From positions 558,001 through 622,000 of the forward strand of contig NZ_KZ614149.1 of assembly GCF_002886255.1 (NCBI RefSeq): a stretch of DNA of 64,000 nucleotides, read 5' to 3'. The notes below the pieces were generated by a model that made no database searches, was not told where the DNA came from, and saw only the letters and a list, made by a program, of their open reading frames with translations. Source of the DNA: Alteribacillus bidgolensis. GTDB taxonomy: Bacteria > Bacillota > Bacilli > Bacillales > Marinococcaceae. Below, piece by piece: positions 60,963 through 64,000 of this stretch. Numbering within the stretch: the stretch's first letter is position 1; each line of letters starts with the position of its first letter. Both the position numbers and the translations under genes were made by a program.

Positions 60963-62045
60963 ATGAACTCAAACGTTGCGGTAATAGGGGCAGGTAGCTG
61001 GGGAACAGCCTTAGCTACAGTGTTAGCAGATAACGAGCACAATGTGAAAATATGGACAAGAAGACAAAAACAAGCAGACGAAATAAACAATTCTCATACA
61101 AATACAAAATATTTGCCCGGCTTTGCCCTTCCACATGCTATTCAGGCATCAAATGATTTAGCATGGTGTACAGAAGATGCGAAATACGTCCTCCTCGTTG
61201 TCCCTACGAAAGCTATTAGGGATACAGTGACTCAATTAAAACCATACGTAAAAGATTATAATATTCTTATTCATGCCTCCAAAGGCATTGAACCTGGAAC
61301 CTCAAAGCGGATTTCAGAAATGATGGAAGAAGAGCTGGATGAAAAAAAAGGAGAAGCAACTGTAGTGTTGTCTGGCCCGAGTCATGCTGAAGAAGTGTGT
61401 GAAAGACAGCCAACTACCGTTACAGTATCATCTCACGCAGCTCAAGCGGCTGAACAGGTGCAAGAATTGTTTATGAATAATAATTTTCGGGTGTATACAA
61501 ACCAAGATTTGATTGGAGTAGAAATAGGCGGTGCGCTTAAAAATATCATTGCGCTCGGTATTGGATTGACAGAGGGCCTTGGGTACGGCGATAATGCAAA
61601 GGCTGCTCTTATGACTAGAGGGCTGGCCGAGATTGCACGTTTAGGCATTAAACTTGGTGCAAATCCGCTCACTTTTACTGGGCTCTCTGGATTGGGTGAT
61701 CTGATTGTTACCTGTACCAGCCAGCATAGCCGTAATTGGCGGACTGGATATAAACTGGGGATGGGGAAAAACCTTGAAAATGTGCTGGATGAAATGGGTA
61801 TGGTTGTAGAAGGAGTAAGGACGACAAAGGCAGTAAAAGAACTTTCAAACAGACTGAAAGTAGAAATGCCAATTACAGAGGCATTGTTTGAAGTTTTGTT
61901 TAATGAAAAAAAACCCGAAGCTGCAGCACATCAATTAATGGGAAGAGTAAGGAAACATGAAGTAGAGAATGTTTCACTTTTGTTAGGGCCTGATTTTCAA
62001 GAAAAATGGCAGGAGAAGTCATGGAGTCCAAATGATAATGAGTAA
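60963..62045 (+). CDS. gpsA: Glycerol-3-phosphate dehydrogenase [NAD(P)+]
   Basis: GpsA reduces dihydroxyacetone phosphate to glycerol 3-phosphate. The 360-residue protein begins with the NAD-binding 'VIGAGSWGTALATVLADNEH' and has 'LSGPSHAEEV', 'IGGALKNIIALGIGLTEG' with the catalytic Lys, and 'TGLSGLGDLIVTCTSQHSRN'. It is slightly longer than the usual 340-345 residues. CGAGGGGGA precedes the ATG. Confidence 0.96.
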   Translation: MNSNVAVIGAGSWGTALATVLADNEHNVKIWTRRQKQADEINNSHTNTKYLPGFALPHAIQASNDLAWCTEDAKYVLLVVPTKAIRDTVTQLKPYVKDYNILIHASKGIEPGTSKRISEMMEEELDEKKGEATVVLSGPSHAEEVCERQPTTVTVSSHAAQAAEQVQELFMNNNFRVYTNQDLIGVEIGGALKNIIALGIGLTEGLGYGDNAKAALMTRGLAEIARLGIKLGANPLTFTGLSGLGDLIVTCTSQHSRNWRTGYKLGMGKNLENVLDEMGMVVEGVRTTKAVKELSNRLKVEMPITEALFEVLFNEKKPEAAAHQLMGRVRKHEVENVSLLLGPDFQEKWQEKSWSPNDNE

Positions 62046-62052
62046 CAATTGG

Positions 62053-62080
62053 CACGCCTCCTTTAATCATGCATAGGATA
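62053..62080 (+). promoter_or_regulatory. Sigma-K-like promoter of spoVIF
   Basis: CAC (62053-62055), 16 bases and CATAGGATA (62072-62080) fit the sigma-K pattern mAC-16-CATAnnnTA. B. subtilis spoVIF is expressed in the late mother cell under sigma-K and GerE. The start point would fall near 62087. Confidence 0.55.
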
Positions 62081-62104
62081 ATTTGAATAGTGATTAAGGG
62101 AGGC
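62056..62104 (+). promoter_or_regulatory. Hairpin hiding the spoVIF ribosome binding site
   Basis: GCCTCCTTTAATCA (62056-62069) and TGATTAAGGGAGGC (62091-62104) pair over 14 bp with one G-U pair. The second arm contains the GGGAGG ribosome binding site of spoVIF. There is no T run after it. An mRNA starting at about 62087 from the sigma-K-like promoter would lack the first arm. Confidence 0.6.
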
Positions 62105-62110
62105 TGTTAC

Positions 62111-62377
62111 ATGCGACACCGTCAAAACGATTCATTTTTTGACCAGATTGAGAAAAAAACGAATGTAAAACAAGAAGATTTATTTAAACTGGTACAATCC
62201 TTGAATGGAGCTGACTTTCAAGATGAGCAAACCGTACGCCGCGTCATTTCTGATGTTGGTAAACTTGCTGGGAAAACTGTATCCAAAAAACAAGAAGATG
62301 AATTAGTCAAAGCCATTGTTAACAACAATATCCCGTTTGATTTGGCTTCTTTAAGCAAGTGGTTCCAGTCAAAATAA
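62111..62377 (+). CDS. spoVIF: Stage VI sporulation protein F
   Basis: SpoVIF is needed in B. subtilis for proper spore coat assembly, by acting on GerE stability. The 88-residue protein contains 'FFDQIEKKTNVKQEDLFKLV', 'DFQDEQTVRRVISDVGKLAG' and 'VSKKQEDELVKAIVNNNIPF', the SpoVIF/YjcC pattern. ATG 62111 lies seven bases after GGGAGG. The gene is placed after gpsA, not near yjc genes as in B. subtilis. Confidence 0.88.
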   Translation: MRHRQNDSFFDQIEKKTNVKQEDLFKLVQSLNGADFQDEQTVRRVISDVGKLAGKTVSKKQEDELVKAIVNNNIPFDLASLSKWFQSK

Positions 62378-62491
62378 TTTTAGATTTCTTTATGCTTCAA
62401 AGGCATATGCTCATTCCAATGGATACCTTTATGAATACAGTAAAAAGAATAGAATAAAGGCTGTAGAAAAAAAGGAAAGAATATAGCAAAA

Positions 62492-62526
62492 GCCAGCTGG
62501 ATCAGCCCCGGTTCAGCTGGTTTTTG
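62492..62526 (+). terminator. Terminator after spoVIF
   Basis: CCAGCTG (62493-62499) pairs with CAGCTGG (62514-62520), followed by TTTTTG. Confidence 0.75.
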
Positions 62527-62650
62527 ATGGAAAAAAAGAAACGAATGGGATATATTATTTTTCTACAAAACATTGAAAACAATTCGGACATGCAGTCACA
62601 GCTTGTTCCATGTGTTATAATATGGACTGAATTAAAGGAGGTTGCGGTTG

Positions 62651-62845
62651 ATGACAGCTTTACAAAACATGTGGTTTTCCTTTTTTGGTATATTTTTAAT
62701 GTTTGTGTCGGCCGGGCTTACCGTGTTATCACAAAAGCTGCCTGGAATTTGGCGGGTATTATTACTTATATTGTCATTTTTATGTCTTATGATAGCTGGT
62801 CTAATTGTTTTTGCCGTCGTAGTAAGAGGGCCGCTGGCTGAATAA
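62651..62845 (+). CDS. DUF2768-family small membrane protein
   Basis: This product of about 64 residues has two hydrophobic helices ('FFGIFLMFVSAGLTVLSQ' and 'LLLILSFLCLMIAGLIVFAV') joined by 'KLPGIW'. The pattern and the place before yphF match DUF2768 (B. subtilis YphE). AAAGGAGGT precedes ATG 62651 by nine bases. A TATAAT at 62616-62621 may be its promoter. The function is unknown. Confidence 0.82.
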   Translation: MTALQNMWFSFFGIFLMFVSAGLTVLSQKLPGIWRVLLLILSFLCLMIAGLIVFAVVVRGPLAE

Positions 62846-62895
62846 AAAAACTCTACGTTAACATATAACGACCTTTCTGCTTAGGAGGTGAAGCA

Positions 62896-63615
62896 GTGAA
62901 AATTAAATTGATTGCATCATGTTTGGGTTTGATTCTTCTATTTTTCTTATCGGGTTGTATGTTCCCGCAGGAAAAAAGGGCGGAAAATCAAGTACCTTAT
63001 GAAAATCAGCTTGCTTCCGTTCAGCAAGCGGTTGATCAATATAAACAAGATAACAGTGTGCTTCCTATAAAAACAAAGGATGAAGATACACCGATATATC
63101 AGAAATATGTAATAGATTTTAAGCAGTTACTGCCGCGTTATATGCAAGAGCCGCCAGGAAATTCTTTTGAAAATGGTGGATTTTATCAATATGTGATTAT
63201 TAATCCGGAAGAGGAAGCAGAAGTTAAAGTAATTGACTTACGTATTATGAGAGAGATACAAGAACTACAGCGAGAAGTAAATAACTATATTAAAGAAAAT
63301 GAATATGCTCCTATTGAAGAACCCATTGGCCCTGGGGTTTATTCCATAGATATGGAGAAGCTGGATTACCATCGGGATGCGAAAGTGGAAAGTCCATACA
63401 ATGAGACATATTTACCTCTAATCATTAATAAACATGGAAATGTTTTAATCGATTATGCAATGGATTTAAATATAGCTTTACGAGAAAATGACCATAATTT
63501 CAAAAAAGGTGATGACATAAGAGAAATATTAACGGACCATTCGCCGATAGTACCTGTATTCTCTGTTCCGTATACGATTGATGACAATGGAGAGCCGTCA
63601 TTTAAAAAAGAATAA
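62896..63615 (+). CDS. yphF: YphF-like lipoprotein
   Basis: This 239-residue protein has a signal peptide ending in lipobox LSGC (Cys at about residue 21). The mature part is acidic and shows 'QQAVDQYKQDNSVLPIKTKD' and 'REVNNYIKENEYAPIEEPIG', two related segments that suggest an internal duplication. Length and place before spoIVA match B. subtilis YphF. The start is GTG after TTAGGAGGTGA. The function is unknown. Confidence 0.82.
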   Translation: MKIKLIASCLGLILLFFLSGCMFPQEKRAENQVPYENQLASVQQAVDQYKQDNSVLPIKTKDEDTPIYQKYVIDFKQLLPRYMQEPPGNSFENGGFYQYVIINPEEEAEVKVIDLRIMREIQELQREVNNYIKENEYAPIEEPIGPGVYSIDMEKLDYHRDAKVESPYNETYLPLIINKHGNVLIDYAMDLNIALRENDHNFKKGDDIREILTDHSPIVPVFSVPYTIDDNGEPSFKKE

Positions 63616-63637
63616 CAATATAAAACATAAAACGAAG

Positions 63638-63681
63638 AAAGACACTTTCCGTTGTAAAACATCAGGAGAGTGTCTTTTTTA
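63638..63681 (+). terminator. Terminator after yphF
   Basis: AAGACACTTTCC (63639-63650) pairs with GGAGAGTGTCTT (63665-63676, one mismatch), followed by a T run. Confidence 0.8.
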
Positions 63682-63913
63682 CTTACAAAATGTAAATACA
63701 ATTCGATTAACTGTATAAGCAAAACCTATATTATTTAACGTACAGGACGGAGTAACGATGTTATGGACGGCATTTCGAGTGAGATATAGCTAATCTGTTA
63801 TATGCTAGCTGTTATTCTTTGAAAGCTTTACCGTCTCATTTCTCTTTTAAGTTTAAGCATATAAGTTTGAATCATAGCATAAGTAGAAATGAGAAAGTCA
63901 TATCCGTCGGACA

Positions 63914-63940
63914 TTATCATAAATATATAATGTCATACAT
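63914..63940 (+). promoter_or_regulatory. Possible sigma-E promoter of spoIVA
   Basis: CATACAT (63934-63940) is a good sigma-E -10 match; the -35 region (63914-63920) is weak. spoIVA is a sigma-E gene in B. subtilis. The rest of the 300-base gap 63682-63984 shows no other signal I can support. Confidence 0.4.
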
Positions 63941-63984
63941 GCAAGACCGGTATCGGAATTTCACATTGAACAGGAGGGGATCTA

Positions 63985-64000
63985 GTGGAAAAGGTTGATA
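63985..64000 (+). CDS. spoIVA: Stage IV sporulation protein A, first codons (partial)
   Basis: Only GTG and the next four codons are in the window (M E K V D). They follow a strong CAGGAGGGG and match the start of SpoIVA, the ATPase that builds the basement layer of the spore coat. The yphF neighbour supports this. The call depends on context because so little of the frame is visible. Confidence 0.75.

Noticed and set aside
1..64000. CRISPR arrays, tRNA or rRNA genes, transposases, prophage genes and defence systems.
   Set aside because: None was recognised on either strand; the window is chromosomal backbone with metabolic and sporulation inserts.

Overview
The window is a contiguous piece of a low-GC, endospore-forming Firmicute chromosome of the family Bacillaceae. 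The order scpA-scpB / dacB-spmA-spmB-rluB-res / fer-ypbB-recQ / ypbG-ypbH-gudB-ypdA-ansA-prsW / sleB-ypeB / cmk-plsC-ypfD-fni-yphA-der-gpsA-yphF-spoIVA is, with interruptions, the same backbone as in Bacillus subtilis. Many sporulation and germination genes are present, as are a T-box, an S-box and a cobalamin riboswitch. Acidic secreted proteins such as BtuF hint at a halophilic or alkaliphilic relative, but that is only an inference. No rRNA, tRNA, CRISPR array, prophage or intact insertion sequence was seen.

Layout. 1-982: end of scpA and all of scpB. 1127-4821: a spore-resistance cassette resembling the mobile spoVA-2 (spoVA2mob) set. It has a DUF421/YetF membrane protein and a decayed gene on the minus strand, then a YhcN/YlaJ lipoprotein, spoVAC, spoVAD and spoVAE on the plus strand, with sigma-G-like promoters. 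5010-8205: dacB-spmA-spmB under a near-perfect sigma-E promoter, then rluB. 8521-13948: resB, resC, resD and resE for cytochrome c biogenesis and respiratory control; resA is missing from its usual place. 13978-14706: a methyltransferase. 14770-25012: a cobalamin riboswitch and an 11-gene B12 import, salvage and assembly operon. 25207-28929: a gerK-type germinant receptor operon. 28954-34420: an M23/LysM hydrolase, an unknown gene, T-box-controlled serA, a YqgT-like peptidase, pyrophosphatase and ferredoxin. 34753-44801: ypbB-recQ, several small genes, ypbG, ypbH (mecB), gudB, ypdA, ansA, prsW. 44865-51563: an S-box methionine operon (metI-yitJ-metH) lying between prsW and sleB, which are adjacent in B. 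subtilis. 51761-64000: sleB-ypeB, cmk-plsC, ypfD (S1-like, frameshifted), fni, yphA, der, plsY, gpsA, spoVIF, a DUF2768 protein, yphF and the first codons of spoIVA.

How the parts fit. The B12 operon supplies the cofactor of MetH, encoded 23 kb away, and each is under its own riboswitch. Spore genes form several units that fit the compartmental sigma cascade: sigma-E for dacB and the M23/LysM gene, sigma-G for the spoVA-like and gerK operons, sigma-K for spoVIF.

Most notable beyond routine annotation: (1) at least five same-strand copies of a ~60-nt intergenic element ending in an intrinsic terminator, with a conserved possible antiterminator pairing; (2) a 14-bp hairpin that would hide the spoVIF ribosome binding site in read-through mRNA but not in mRNA from its own sigma-K-like promoter; (3) a BtuD-CbiZ fusion and a second, reduced CobU-like protein in the B12 operon; (4) a one-base frameshift in a G7 run of the S1 gene; (5) the split spoVA2mob-like cassette with a neighbouring pseudogene.
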